A stretch of DNA of 64,000 nucleotides from Niallia sp. XMNu-256 (GCF_036670015.1 NZ_CP137636.1:3760501-3824500), one strand, 5' to 3'; counted from the stretch's first letter, positions 40,688 through 49,484 are shown. Notes: generated by a model not told the origin, from the sequence alone. Numbers and translations are program-made.

Positions 40688-41719
40688 CTAAATACCTGCC
40701 ACCTTTTTATAAAAGATATATAGAAATAGTGAACAATGACTGTTGAATAGACAAGAGGAAAAGCAGAAAACCAACCCAATTGTTGAAAAAGCAAATGAAA
40801 CATGAGAACCGTCCCCATGTTTCGTTTTAGCGTACGCTTCTATTCCAGCAGCGAGTTGTTTGATTAGGTGTGTGAGGTAGTCTTCATTTGATAGTTTTTT
40901 ATCTTCTTCGGGGTTGGTCATGAAGCCGATTTCTGTTAGTATGACTGGTACTTTTGACCAATTAAAGCCTGACAGGTCATTTCTAAAATAGAGGCCATTT
41001 TGATAAATCTTTACTTCTTTTGACATAAGGGAAAGTACCGTTTGGGCTGCCATGTAGCTATCATCGTAGATAGCCACTGTATATGGATTATCTTTTCCAG
41101 GAACGAGAACTGAAAAACCGTTCATTTCTGCACTTTCTGATCCATCCGCATGAAGGCGTACAAACAAATCAGCTTCATGTTTATTCGCTATTTCTGCTCG
41201 TTCCCGATTGCTAATATCTACATCATGAGAAGACCTTGTTAAAATCACTTGAAACCCCTTCTTTTCTAACTGTGCTTTTAACAAATGGGCCGCTTCAAGC
41301 GCGAGTACATATTCAGGCTTCCCCGTAGCAACCCCTGTTGTTCCACCTGTAACTTTATACTTTGTCTCTCTGGCATCAGGTCCAATGGGCTCTTGTTCAA
41401 GATTCGCTTTTGCTTGATGACCTGGATCAATCACAACAAGAAAAGGTTCTGTGATCTCGGTCGCTGGAGGTGTTTCATCTGTTTTTTCCTCTGATCGCTT
41501 TTCTATCATGACAGTATTCTCCCGCTCTTCCTGTTCCTCGGTTAATTCTGTCGCAACCATGCTCTTTTCGCGGACATTCTTTTCCACCTTATTGCTTGAA
41601 AGGCTATTTATAATTCCTATTTCTGTTTGAGAATCTAATCGAAGAACGATAAATGAAATGATACAAGCAATGATGACGACGAATATGGAAAGTCTTTTCA
41701 TCATGGACTTCCTATTCAT
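40688..41719 (-). CDS. N-acetylmuramoyl-L-alanine amidase with repeat-derived C-terminus
   Basis: This is a membrane-anchored zinc amidase cutting peptidoglycan between MurNAc and L-Ala. A TM segment at residues 8-28 is followed by a Glu-rich linker. The Amidase_3 domain (about 93-295) shows the zinc ligands in FLVVIDPGHQAK, SNRERAEIANKH and LFVRLHADGS, and the catalytic Glu in PVILTEIGFMTNPEED. The domain should end near IEAYAK. The last 45 residues or so translate a family B repeat (KHGDGSHVSF) and then downstream DNA with a hydrophobic, Cys-containing run. It overlaps the upstream zinc-ribbon gene by 8 nt. Confidence 0.87.
   Translation of the reverse strand: MNRKSMMKRLSIFVVIIACIISFIVLRLDSQTEIGIINSLSSNKVEKNVREKSMVATELTEEQEERENTVMIEKRSEEKTDETPPATEITEPFLVVIDPGHQAKANLEQEPIGPDARETKYKVTGGTTGVATGKPEYVLALEAAHLLKAQLEKKGFQVILTRSSHDVDISNRERAEIANKHEADLFVRLHADGSESAEMNGFSVLVPGKDNPYTVAIYDDSYMAAQTVLSLMSKEVKIYQNGLYFRNDLSGFNWSKVPVILTEIGFMTNPEEDKKLSNEDYLTHLIKQLAAGIEAYAKTKHGDGSHVSFAFSTIGLVFCFSSCLFNSHCSLFLYIFYKKVAGI
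40796..40824 (-). repeat. Family B repeat inside the amidase reading frame
   Basis: The minus-strand unit GAAACATGGGGACGGTTCTC is read as KHGDGSH. Its left TGA has become CGA and is out of frame, so translation continues. Confidence 0.88.
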
Positions 41720-42764
41720 AAGACTTAATGAAGTCTACATTATGTTTCTCTATAGATGATAAATTTCCGTTATAGCTTGAATCTGGATAATACCAATCTT
41801 GGCTGTTAAAATAAGCCCTCAAGTCATCCGATTGAAAAATATAGCCGTAACGAGCATAAATTTCATTTCTCGCTAAACGTAACTCACTTTTTGAAAATCC
41901 AGCAATATCAGAATAACTTAAGTAAGAATAACTGCTATGTGGCAACAAATAATAACTATTTCCCGTGCTCACCGGAACTTCTCTGATCACCTCTTTTATA
42001 ACGGTCTTCTCTTTTACTTCTTCTTTCTCTTCTGTCGATCCAATATTTAGAGCAACCTCAGTCGTTGCTTTTGTTCCTGTTAACGTTACTGTAAGGGCAT
42101 CTTCATTTGTTTTCCCATCTTTTTTATAGGCCGCTTTTACTGTATAATTTCCTGCTAAAAAGGGGCCAAATTCTGTTGTTTCCTTCGATCCATCCAAGAT
42201 CCCAATTTCACTTTCATTTAAATAAATAGTCGTTTCTACCCCGGGATCATTGAACGTAATAAAATATCCTAACGTATCTATGACATAACGGTCAAATATT
42301 CCGAAATGCTTCCCGTCCATTCGTATGGAAAATAAATTGTTGCCAAGTTCCTCTTCACGTAAGGAATCTTCAATATCCTGGATCAAAGAAGGCTGATTGT
42401 CAATCAGGGAAAATAAAGCATCCAGGCTTTGATTATTCACCTTTACGCGAGTATCAGCGGGTACAATCAATTCCTTCAACACATCTTTGTCTTTGCTAAT
42501 AAGAGCGGATTGGAATTGCTTAATTACCGCTTCCTCACTATACTTCTTTGCTAACAATTGATAGCCCGTAAACAAGCCGATAAAAAGGATAGCAACCAAC
42601 GCGATAATGATTGGTGTTTTATTATTGTTTATTTTGCGAATATTTTTATTACCATTTTCCTTGTGTGCAGCCCTTGAAGGTTGATCAATCAATGAAAATC
42701 CACATTCTGTGCAAAAGGAATTATTTTCTTGATTCTTATGACCGCATGATTGACACTTTTTTAT
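41712..42764 (-). CDS. TcaA/YvbJ-like zinc-ribbon membrane protein with YARHG domain
   Basis: The frame encodes an N-terminal zinc ribbon (KKCQSCGHKN, then FCTECGFSL), a TM helix (TPIIIALVAILFIGLFTGYQ), an extracellular region with TcaA-like folds, and a C-terminal YARHG domain (LRLARNEIYARYGYIFQSDD). TcaA-type proteins are linked to cell-wall stress and glycopeptide response. The only canonical start is TTG 42692, which would delete the zinc ribbon. GGAGGGG instead precedes an ATA at 42764 by about 6 nt. I place the start there as an inference. The gene is translationally coupled to the amidase. Confidence 0.78.
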   Translation of the reverse strand: MKKCQSCGHKNQENNSFCTECGFSLIDQPSRAAHKENGNKNIRKINNNKTPIIIALVAILFIGLFTGYQLLAKKYSEEAVIKQFQSALISKDKDVLKELIVPADTRVKVNNQSLDALFSLIDNQPSLIQDIEDSLREEELGNNLFSIRMDGKHFGIFDRYVIDTLGYFITFNDPGVETTIYLNESEIGILDGSKETTEFGPFLAGNYTVKAAYKKDGKTNEDALTVTLTGTKATTEVALNIGSTEEKEEVKEKTVIKEVIREVPVSTGNSYYLLPHSSYSYLSYSDIAGFSKSELRLARNEIYARYGYIFQSDDLRAYFNSQDWYYPDSSYNGNLSSIEKHNVDFIKSYE

Positions 42765-42960
42765 CCAATCCCCTCCTAACGTTTCATTACTTTTATACTA
42801 CTAAATTACCAACTTTATTGCTATCTAAATGGGATTTTCAACCAATTATTATTATTATCCCTAAAAAAAGGTCCCAGAACTTTGAATCAATTTGGAAAAC
42901 CTTTTTCTCAATTTCTAAACAGCCCAATAATAAAATTAACAGTTTAATACACAAAAGAAA
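42765..42960. other. Intergenic, no gene seen
   Basis: This is the leader of the zinc-ribbon gene, AT-rich with no recognised signal besides its ribosome binding site. Confidence 0.4.
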
Positions 42961-43006
42961 TAGCCGTATATATTTATACTGATTGCTTCAGCAAAATATA
43001 CGGCTA
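42961..43006 (-). terminator. Terminator of the 251-residue protein gene
   Basis: The stem tagccgtata/tatacggcta is followed, read leftwards, by TTTCTTTT. Confidence 0.75.
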
Positions 43007-43017
43007 CTTGTTTATCA

Positions 43018-43042
43018 TTTTTTCGGGGCGTCACTGTGACCC
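43018..43042. repeat. Family A repeat (first copy right of the B territory)
   Basis: The sequence tttttcggggcgtcactgtg plus acccgg lies 20 nt from a family B repeat, the only close A/B pairing on this side. Confidence 0.85.
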
Positions 43043-43061
43043 GGTCTGCTCTATTATCAAA

Positions 43062-43090
43062 TGAAACGCGAGAACCGCCCCCATGTTTCA
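43062..43090 (-). repeat. Family B repeat containing a stop codon
   Basis: TGAAACATGGGGGCGGTTCT on the minus strand; its TGA (43088-43090) ends the 251-residue protein gene. Confidence 0.88.
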
Positions 43091-43843
43091 CTCTACTTTA
43101 ACAAGTTCAGAGACTACTTTTCCGTTTTGAAGGGATTGGATCATTCCTATATTTTTGGCATAGTAAACGGTGAATCCATTTTGCTTAATTTCAAGGCAAT
43201 TTGTAAATGTACCGGCTGGAGTTTCTACGGTTTTAGATAGAGAGGTTATTTCCGCTGTCCCCTCGCCCTCATATCCGATATCCCATGATGTTCCTACTTT
43301 TGCTGGATATTTAATATCGATATAATATTCAGATTCTGGCCAACCTGTATAAAGTCCATCCTGATCTTCAAACTGAAGAAATACATCTCCATCATTTGTT
43401 CCCCACTTATCCCACTTATCATATTTACCCATATAGGAATACTTTACTGTTTCTCCATTACTTTTATAGGTATAAGCCTTCGTTTTATCCATCAAAAAAG
43501 TTGGTTTTTCATATAAAGCCAATTCAGCTCCCACAGGTTCAAACTTAATTCCCTCTGATTCTTTGGTAAATAAGTCCCCACCTAAATCAGAGGCCACAGC
43601 AGCTCCTGCTACCCGATTGCTTTGAACCTTGTACTCTTCACCCTTTTCAAAACCTTGATCCTGGGTTAAATCGTTACCATTTATCTTTATCACATTGTCA
43701 TTTTCAAGTGTCGTTACTGTTCCTATTTGCTCTAATTCAGGCTCTTTTTTTCCTGCCATTAGCTTTGCTGATACGATACTCGTTGAGAGGATCAATAAAA
43801 AGATAGCAAAAACACTAATTATGATTACTTTTTTGTTTTTCAT
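43088..43843 (-). CDS. Secreted or membrane-anchored protein of unknown function
   Basis: This is a 251-residue protein with an N-terminal membrane or signal segment (VIIISVFAIFLLILSTSIVSA) and an extracellular beta-rich domain. The C-terminal half has VETPAGTFTNCLEIKQNGF and VYYAKNIGMIQSLQNG, a pattern seen in secreted proteins of bacilli that I cannot name. The start is ATG 43843 with AGGAGG. The reading frame closes on the TGA of a family B repeat after ELVKVE. It has its own terminator. The function is unknown. Confidence 0.75.
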   Translation of the reverse strand: MKNKKVIIISVFAIFLLILSTSIVSAKLMAGKKEPELEQIGTVTTLENDNVIKINGNDLTQDQGFEKGEEYKVQSNRVAGAAVASDLGGDLFTKESEGIKFEPVGAELALYEKPTFLMDKTKAYTYKSNGETVKYSYMGKYDKWDKWGTNDGDVFLQFEDQDGLYTGWPESEYYIDIKYPAKVGTSWDIGYEGEGTAEITSLSKTVETPAGTFTNCLEIKQNGFTVYYAKNIGMIQSLQNGKVVSELVKVE

Positions 43844-44464
43844 ACCTAAACCTCCTATTCAGTACACTTATTGTAAAAAATCAACTATTAGTAATAGATG
43901 ATTATTCATACCCTATACACGGTTAGATTTCATACGGCTAAAGGCTCAGTAAATTTATTTATTTCAGGGCAATACAAATTAGTATTACCAATACTTGACA
44001 AGTAGACCATGAACATTTGTCAATTCGATTCAGTTCAGTCCCTTTTGCCTTCACTGATAAATACTTTCTACCTCCACCGCTAATCTGAAAAATCCACTTA
44101 AAATAAGCATTCGTTTCAGCTAGAAGTTTACCCTCTCCGAAACAGCCATCTTTCCAGCGATCTCGGTAAACCCACTATTTTATGTACATTTTATTACTTT
44201 TATATACCCCTATTTGATATAAGTTGAAACATGGGGACGGTTCTCGCGTTTCACTGCTCCTTCCCCCTCTTAAGTCCTCTAGACTAGACTCACAGCAACC
44301 CTATAAATCATCACTATTAATCACCGTTCCTTAATTTGTTTTTTGGCATTATGAAGTCCCTATTTCGTCATCTTTTTTCATTTTTCTCAAAATTCATATT
44401 GTTGAATCACCACTTTTGAATTATAATTTTCTAGAAACAGATAAAAAATTAAAGGGGAAAGAGT
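43844..44464. other. Long intergenic region before the sortase locus
   Basis: It holds one family B repeat and a transposase 3' remnant (44225-44300). The rest is AT-rich with no recognised gene. The promoter of the acidic surface protein should lie near 44400-44450. Confidence 0.5.
44225..44300 (+). repeat. Family B repeat with third transposase 3' fragment
   Basis: A full B unit (44225-44253) is followed by cccctcttaagtcctctaga and ctagactcacag, matching the last codons and stop region of the RAYT gene in the same arrangement. It is the rightmost B copy. Confidence 0.78.
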
Positions 44465-45589
44465 ATGAAAAAAGTTCTAAGTATTTTATTTGCGGTTTTA
44501 TTGTTATTTGGCTTGTCTTCAAACTTAACTGCGGCGGCTCAAAACACTAACTTTGAGCAGGATCTAACAAGCTATTTAGAAGAAGTGAGCAGTGAAAGAG
44601 GATTTATCGTAACAAAAGAGGATATTCAAATGTCTCTTCTATCTTTTTATGATGAAAGTCTAGAAAGTTATGAATCAGTGGAAGAGTTGTCCGAATTTTT
44701 AGGCGAAGTGATCAAAGCAGATTTGAGTAACTTACAAGGCCTTTTTGAAGATTATGAACTTGATAAAGATGGTCTTCAGCATTTGTTACAGGAAAATGGC
44801 GAAAATCTTGATGATTATATCTTCTTAGATGATCTGGATAATGCCCTTTTACTCTATACAGGAGACATTGATGAAATTTTATCGGAAATAGATGAAGAAA
44901 TGTTCGCTAGTCTTCTATCTGCTTTTCAAGAAGAAATAGGTCTGACCAATGAAGAACTGCAAAAACTAGAAAATCATATACTGTCTTTAGAAGAACATCT
45001 ATCCAAACCTGAAACTGCAGCACGTCTTGAAAAATTGGGGAACCGCATGATGGCGTTTGGGGACTTTGATGTAGTAAGTGAGATTACAGCACAACAAATG
45101 GGTGAGTTAGTGTCTATTTATGAAGAATTCATGTCAATTTTTCAACTAAAAGCATCCTTTAGCTTAGTAAATGGTACTTCTGAAACTCCATTATCGTTAT
45201 GGGATTTAATGAAAATAGAGGAATTAAAAGGTGCTAATTTAAAAGTTTTACTATACAGCGCGAGCGGACAATTCCTTGCCGACCTTCTGATAACAGGAGA
45301 AATGGTCGAGTCTGATACCATTATTGAAACAGGTAAACAAATTGAGAAGTCTGCAGAAGAAGTAACAAAAGTGGTAAAACAAGCACCAGTTACGAAATCT
45401 GAAAAACAAGCACCAGTTACGAAGTCCGAAAAACAAAATAATTTAATCGAAAAGAAAACGACGGAACATAAAACCGTTAAAGGGGCCAAGCTTCCCAAAA
45501 CAGCTTCTGACTACATTCCAAATGCCCTTTTAGGAATGTTCATCATGTTTGCGGGAATTTTTATGTTTAGAAAGGTAAGGAATATGTAA
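44465..45589 (+). CDS. Processed acidic surface protein with LPKTA sorting signal
   Basis: This is a 374-residue cell-wall-anchored protein. The signal peptide is VLSILFAVLLLFGLSSNLTA (residues 4-23). A long acidic helical region follows (LEEVSSERGFIVTKEDIQ and many Asp/Glu). A duplicated KQAPVTKSE linker precedes the C-terminal sorting signal LPKTA, a hydrophobic helix and a basic tail (FRKVRNM). This architecture matches the acidic LPXTA proteins found beside a dedicated class D sortase. The sortase gene starts 1 nt after the stop. The function at the surface is unknown. Confidence 0.88.
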   Translation: MKKVLSILFAVLLLFGLSSNLTAAAQNTNFEQDLTSYLEEVSSERGFIVTKEDIQMSLLSFYDESLESYESVEELSEFLGEVIKADLSNLQGLFEDYELDKDGLQHLLQENGENLDDYIFLDDLDNALLLYTGDIDEILSEIDEEMFASLLSAFQEEIGLTNEELQKLENHILSLEEHLSKPETAARLEKLGNRMMAFGDFDVVSEITAQQMGELVSIYEEFMSIFQLKASFSLVNGTSETPLSLWDLMKIEELKGANLKVLLYSASGQFLADLLITGEMVESDTIIETGKQIEKSAEEVTKVVKQAPVTKSEKQAPVTKSEKQNNLIEKKTTEHKTVKGAKLPKTASDYIPNALLGMFIMFAGIFMFRKVRNM

Positions 45590-45590
45590 G

Positions 45591-46220
45591 GTGGCACGCT
45601 TTAAAAATAAGCGATCGCATAGAAAAAAACGAATCTATCTTTTATCGTTTTTGGTCGTTGTTATTTTATTTGGGGTTTGGTTTTCAACAACCAATATCTA
45701 TAAGTTTGCCAAAGGTTATTTAGCATATAAAACGGATTCTACGAGTACTTTTGTACAAGAAACAAAAGCACAAGCCAGTCCAACCCTGAATAAAAAAGAA
45801 GAGTTGTATCCGACACGCCCTGAAATCGGTGAAGAAATTGGAGAACTTTATATTCCAAAATTGAATGCAACTCTTCCAATCTATCATGGCACAAATGAGG
45901 ATGAATTGGAAAAAGGAGTGGGCCATTTCGCTGGAAGCGTCTTGCCTGGAGAAAACGACAATAGTGTCCTTTCTGGCCATCGCGATACCGTCTTTCGTAA
46001 ACTTGGAGAAGTCGGTGAGGGAGATGAGTTAATCGTACGAACGTCTGCAGGAGAGTTTACCTACAAAGTCAACAAAGTACGAATTGTAGATGAAGACGAT
46101 CGGACGGTCATCGTCCCAAAACCTAGAGCCACCCTTACAGTCAGCACATGTTATCCGTTTAACTTTATAGGATCAGCACCCGAACGTTATGTCTTGGTTG
46201 CTCATCTGATTTCAAAGTAA
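45591..46220 (+). CDS. srtD: Class D sortase
   Basis: This is a 209-residue membrane-bound transpeptidase. The N-terminal basic segment and TM helix (IYLLSFLVVVILFGVWF) are followed by the sortase domain. The catalytic His is in NSVLSGHRDTVF, Cys in ATLTVSTCYPF, and Arg in APERYVLVA. It should cleave LPKTA of the preceding protein and attach it to peptidoglycan. It starts at GTG 45591, one base after the substrate gene, so both are one operon with a terminator at 46262-46317. Confidence 0.93.
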   Translation: MARFKNKRSHRKKRIYLLSFLVVVILFGVWFSTTNIYKFAKGYLAYKTDSTSTFVQETKAQASPTLNKKEELYPTRPEIGEEIGELYIPKLNATLPIYHGTNEDELEKGVGHFAGSVLPGENDNSVLSGHRDTVFRKLGEVGEGDELIVRTSAGEFTYKVNKVRIVDEDDRTVIVPKPRATLTVSTCYPFNFIGSAPERYVLVAHLISK

Positions 46221-46261
46221 AGGGTTTGGAAAGTTGCTTAAGAGACAATCGAAGGTTTTTT

Positions 46262-46317
46262 ACCAAAAAGGCACGATAAGAGGGGTTAAACTACTTATTG
46301 TGCCTTTTGGTGTTTTT
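46262..46317 (+). terminator. Terminator of the sortase operon
   Basis: The 18-bp stem accaaaaaggcacgataag with its complement is followed by TTTTTG. Confidence 0.87.
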
Positions 46318-46416
46318 GTTATAGGAAAATATAACTAAAAAAATGTAATATTTCGCAATAATATAGACTAGCAGGATGAATTTAAAAAAGGAAATTTATA
46401 GAATCGGGGGTTCAAT

Positions 46417-48765
46417 ATGAGGAAAACGGTATGTAAAATGCTTATATCCTTTATGTTTATCATTACGATTAGCGCTGTGATTGGGATTGTAAGCTCTGCA
46501 CAAACAAAGGATTCAGGCATGGGATTTGTTGAGGGATCCATTAAAGAGGATGAGAAAACCTTAAAAAACTCCCAAGTGATGATAAGTGAAAAAGGAAAAT
46601 TACATCCTATTTATATCATGACTGATGCCAACGGGTCATTTAAGTCTAAATTATCTGACGGGACTTACACAGTTAAAGCGATAAAAGACAGAAATAATAA
46701 CTGGTATAGTACGAGTGACACCTTTATTGTTAAAAAAGGAAAAATAATAGGCAAAGGTAATCAAATAGCCATTTCTGCAAAGAACAAAGAGAAAAAGGCA
46801 TCAAAAAAATCTAGTAATTTTAAAGGTAAATTAAAAGAAGGAAATAAAGGATTGAAGGCGGATCTCATTCTTTCTAGGTATAGTGAAGATGAAGAGGAGA
46901 TTATTCGTATCACTTCTGAAGACAATGGTAAATTTTCTGCTAAGCTTGATGACGGCAATTATTTCCTTTTCGAAGTTGAAGTAGATGGTGGGTTCTATCG
47001 TCATGAGCTAGGATTCACAGTGAAAGACGGAATTATCTTCATCGATGGGAAACCACATAAACGACAACTATCCATCACCCTTCCTGTTCATACTTATTCA
47101 GGTATAGTTACAGATTCCACCACTGGAATAAGTGGAGCGAATATTGTACTAGAAAAACGAATTTCCAATGATGAATACAACACTGATTTTATTCAAAATG
47201 TGATAACGGATCAAACAGGATCATTCTCTTTAAGGGCATTAACCGATGGGATATATACACTTAGTGTCTATCATGATACCTACTATTCTTGGAAACATCT
47301 TTCCTTTGAAGTAATAGATGGAAAGATCTATAGAGATGGCGAGGAAACTTCCTCCCTGCAAATTATGATTCCAGACATGAATGTGAAAGGTAAAGTTTTG
47401 GAAGGAACGCAACCTATTCCCGATACGCATGTTTCGATTGTAAGGTCGGGATCTGATGAGTATATTTGGTATAATGTTCGAACAGATGCGGAAGGCCATT
47501 TTCAATATAGATTAGAGGATGGAATGTATACGATTCAAGGGATAGATGAACCAAACGGACAAACAGAAATGAACATTCCTTTTGAGATCCGTGATGGAAA
47601 GGTTCTACAAAATGAAGAAGAAACGTCATTGTTAACGATTGAGCTACCTCCTGTTTCATTAAATGGCAAGCTGGTTGAATCAGGTAACCCTCTCCAAGGC
47701 TCTATTTTTATCGAAAAAATAACAGATGAATTTAACCAAGAGGGATTTAATGCTTCTACAGATGAAAATGGTACTTTCTCGTTACGCCTTAAAGATGGGA
47801 GCTATCGGGTTTCTAGCGGCTACTTATATGGCGATGGGGAACAAATTTCGTTTAATACGACTTTTGAAATCCTAAATGGACAACTCGTGATGGATGGTCA
47901 AGAGCAAACACTAATAGAGCTTGAAGTACCATCAGTTAGTTTACATGGATTGGTTAAGGATGGAGATCGAACAGTAACAAATGGAATGGTTTCAGTTACC
48001 TCACAAGATCAAAGTGTTGATATTTGGAAAAGCATCAATTCAGATGGATCGTTCGCCATGCGTTTAACAGATGGAGATTATTATGTAAAAAGTATTCAAA
48101 TCGAGGACGGTACAACCACTGAATTGTTCCAACCCTTTTCAATCGTTGATGGAAAGCTATCTAAGGATGATCAATTACTTGAAGTGCTAGAAATATCTGC
48201 ACCCCCTGTCACGTTAACGGGGACGCTAACAGAAGAGGGAACCCCAGTTATCGGCAATTTCTATATCATGGAAATCAACGATGCTGAAACCCCTCTACAA
48301 TATTGGGGAAATACCGATGACGAAGGAAAATTTCAATTTCGCATGCTAGATGGCGATTACAAAGTCTATAACGTTGGTTTTCCTGATGGTTCTAATTTCA
48401 GTCCAGGCACAGTATTTAGTATTCAATCCGGTCAATTGTATGTAAATGATGAATTAACAGACCAACTTAACATCGATGTTCCACCTTTAAATTTATCAGG
48501 TCATGTGGTTAATGGCGAGGAATCAGTTGACCAAGGGCAACTATATATTTCGATGTTAACTGGATATAATGGTGCTTACGTTGATATCTATAATGGTTTC
48601 TATCAAACACGACTACGTGATGGTGAATACGAGATCTTATATGTGTATGATTATCAAAATGGTTACTTTGAAATGAAGAAAAACTTTGTAATTTCAAACG
48701 GCAAACCCTTTGTTGATGATCAAGCCGTAAGTACATTAGATATTAACCTGCAAGATCTGCAATAA
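46417..48765 (+). CDS. Large secreted protein with eight tandem carboxypeptidase-regulatory-like repeats
   Basis: This is a 782-residue exported protein. The signal segment is about residues 10-29 (ISFMFIITISAVIGIVSSAQ). The remainder is eight repeats of roughly 85-95 residues with the pattern hydrophobic-x-GxL-x-E-G-x-P, then TDxxGxFxxRLxDGxYxV, then FxIxDGKLxxDG and LxIxxPPV, each like an Ig-like or carboxypeptidase regulatory beta-sandwich. There is no LPXTG signal, so it is released or held by charge. It lies 200 bp after the sortase terminator. Its role, such as surface stalk or adhesin, is inferred only from architecture. Confidence 0.82.
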   Translation: MRKTVCKMLISFMFIITISAVIGIVSSAQTKDSGMGFVEGSIKEDEKTLKNSQVMISEKGKLHPIYIMTDANGSFKSKLSDGTYTVKAIKDRNNNWYSTSDTFIVKKGKIIGKGNQIAISAKNKEKKASKKSSNFKGKLKEGNKGLKADLILSRYSEDEEEIIRITSEDNGKFSAKLDDGNYFLFEVEVDGGFYRHELGFTVKDGIIFIDGKPHKRQLSITLPVHTYSGIVTDSTTGISGANIVLEKRISNDEYNTDFIQNVITDQTGSFSLRALTDGIYTLSVYHDTYYSWKHLSFEVIDGKIYRDGEETSSLQIMIPDMNVKGKVLEGTQPIPDTHVSIVRSGSDEYIWYNVRTDAEGHFQYRLEDGMYTIQGIDEPNGQTEMNIPFEIRDGKVLQNEEETSLLTIELPPVSLNGKLVESGNPLQGSIFIEKITDEFNQEGFNASTDENGTFSLRLKDGSYRVSSGYLYGDGEQISFNTTFEILNGQLVMDGQEQTLIELEVPSVSLHGLVKDGDRTVTNGMVSVTSQDQSVDIWKSINSDGSFAMRLTDGDYYVKSIQIEDGTTTELFQPFSIVDGKLSKDDQLLEVLEISAPPVTLTGTLTEEGTPVIGNFYIMEINDAETPLQYWGNTDDEGKFQFRMLDGDYKVYNVGFPDGSNFSPGTVFSIQSGQLYVNDELTDQLNIDVPPLNLSGHVVNGEESVDQGQLYISMLTGYNGAYVDIYNGFYQTRLRDGEYEILYVYDYQNGYFEMKKNFVISNGKPFVDDQAVSTLDINLQDLQ

Positions 48766-48773
48766 CTTTGTTG

Positions 48774-48812
48774 GGACAAGGGTAAAACTAACCCTTGTCC
48801 TCATTTATTTTT
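48774..48812 (+). terminator. Terminator of the repeat protein gene
   Basis: The stem ggacaagggt/acccttgtcc is followed by a T-rich tail. Confidence 0.82.
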
Positions 48813-48840
48813 CGGGGCGTCACTGTGACGCCCCGAAAAG
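48808..48840. repeat. Family A repeat, fully symmetric copy
   Basis: The copy reads ttttcggggcgtcac, T, gtgacgccccgaaaa: a perfect 15-bp palindrome around one base. It shows the likely full form of the element. Confidence 0.9.
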
Positions 48841-48844
48841 TGCC

Positions 48845-49222
48845 CTATTGAATATATTCCGCATCATAGGAATTCTCCCCAGCATGTACGGCTAAAAGGG
48901 TATCCGCATAGCCTACAAGTCTATTGACTAGTTCATCCGCAATCGCATAGACGAGTGTATGCTTGTCTTGATGAAACAAGGCTGGATCATCAAATATAAT
49001 GGTAGTATTAATAAAAACATCCCGATTTCCATATAAATCGTAATGAATGATCACCTTTCCTGCAGCCCCTTGTGTTCGAACATCCTGGTAACCTGGCAAG
49101 AAAATATACCATTCTTCCGCACTAGCGGATCTGAAATTTTTAGTAAAGGTCATTCCATGGATCACTTGTTCAATCTCACTTTTCATTTCGGGTTGAATGA
49201 CATCATTAATTTTCTCGTCCAC
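48845..49222 (-). CDS. Protein of unknown function, 125 residues
   Basis: This is a 125-residue soluble protein with IEQVIHGMTFTKNFRSAS, KVIIHYDLYGNRDVFINTTI and DELVNRLVGYADTLLAVHAG. It has an alpha/beta look without signal or TM segment. The start is ATG at 49222 and lies behind AGGGGAT. I do not recognise the family. Its stop is 5 nt from the palindromic family A repeat, and it converges with the large repeat protein gene. Confidence 0.65.
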   Translation of the reverse strand: MDEKINDVIQPEMKSEIEQVIHGMTFTKNFRSASAEEWYIFLPGYQDVRTQGAAGKVIIHYDLYGNRDVFINTTIIFDDPALFHQDKHTLVYAIADELVNRLVGYADTLLAVHAGENSYDAEYIQ

Positions 49223-49436
49223 CTAAATCCCCTCTCTATTTAACGATAGTTTATGTTCTAGGCTTAATGAACTATGCTAGAGCCTTTTATACATACTAAA
49301 GCGCTGGATTTTCTACTGTTACATAAATAACATACAACTGAACTCCTCATCCGTTATTTTATGACCCAGCTCTGATTCCATACAGCCAACATCTAATAAG
49401 TTTAATAAAACCTGAGAATCACTTCATATCTCTTTG
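49223..49436. other. Divergent intergenic region, no gene seen
   Basis: It carries the promoter of the 125-residue gene. No structured or coding signal was recognised before the family A repeat. Confidence 0.4.
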
Positions 49437-49484
49437 TGGAACATTTTGTGAAACAAGATTTTTCGGGGCGTCCCTGTGACGCGG
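49437..49484. repeat. Family A repeat
   Basis: The doubled leader tgtggaacattttgtgaaac precedes cggggcgtccctgtgacgcg and short gaagttcaacgc iterations. Confidence 0.85.
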
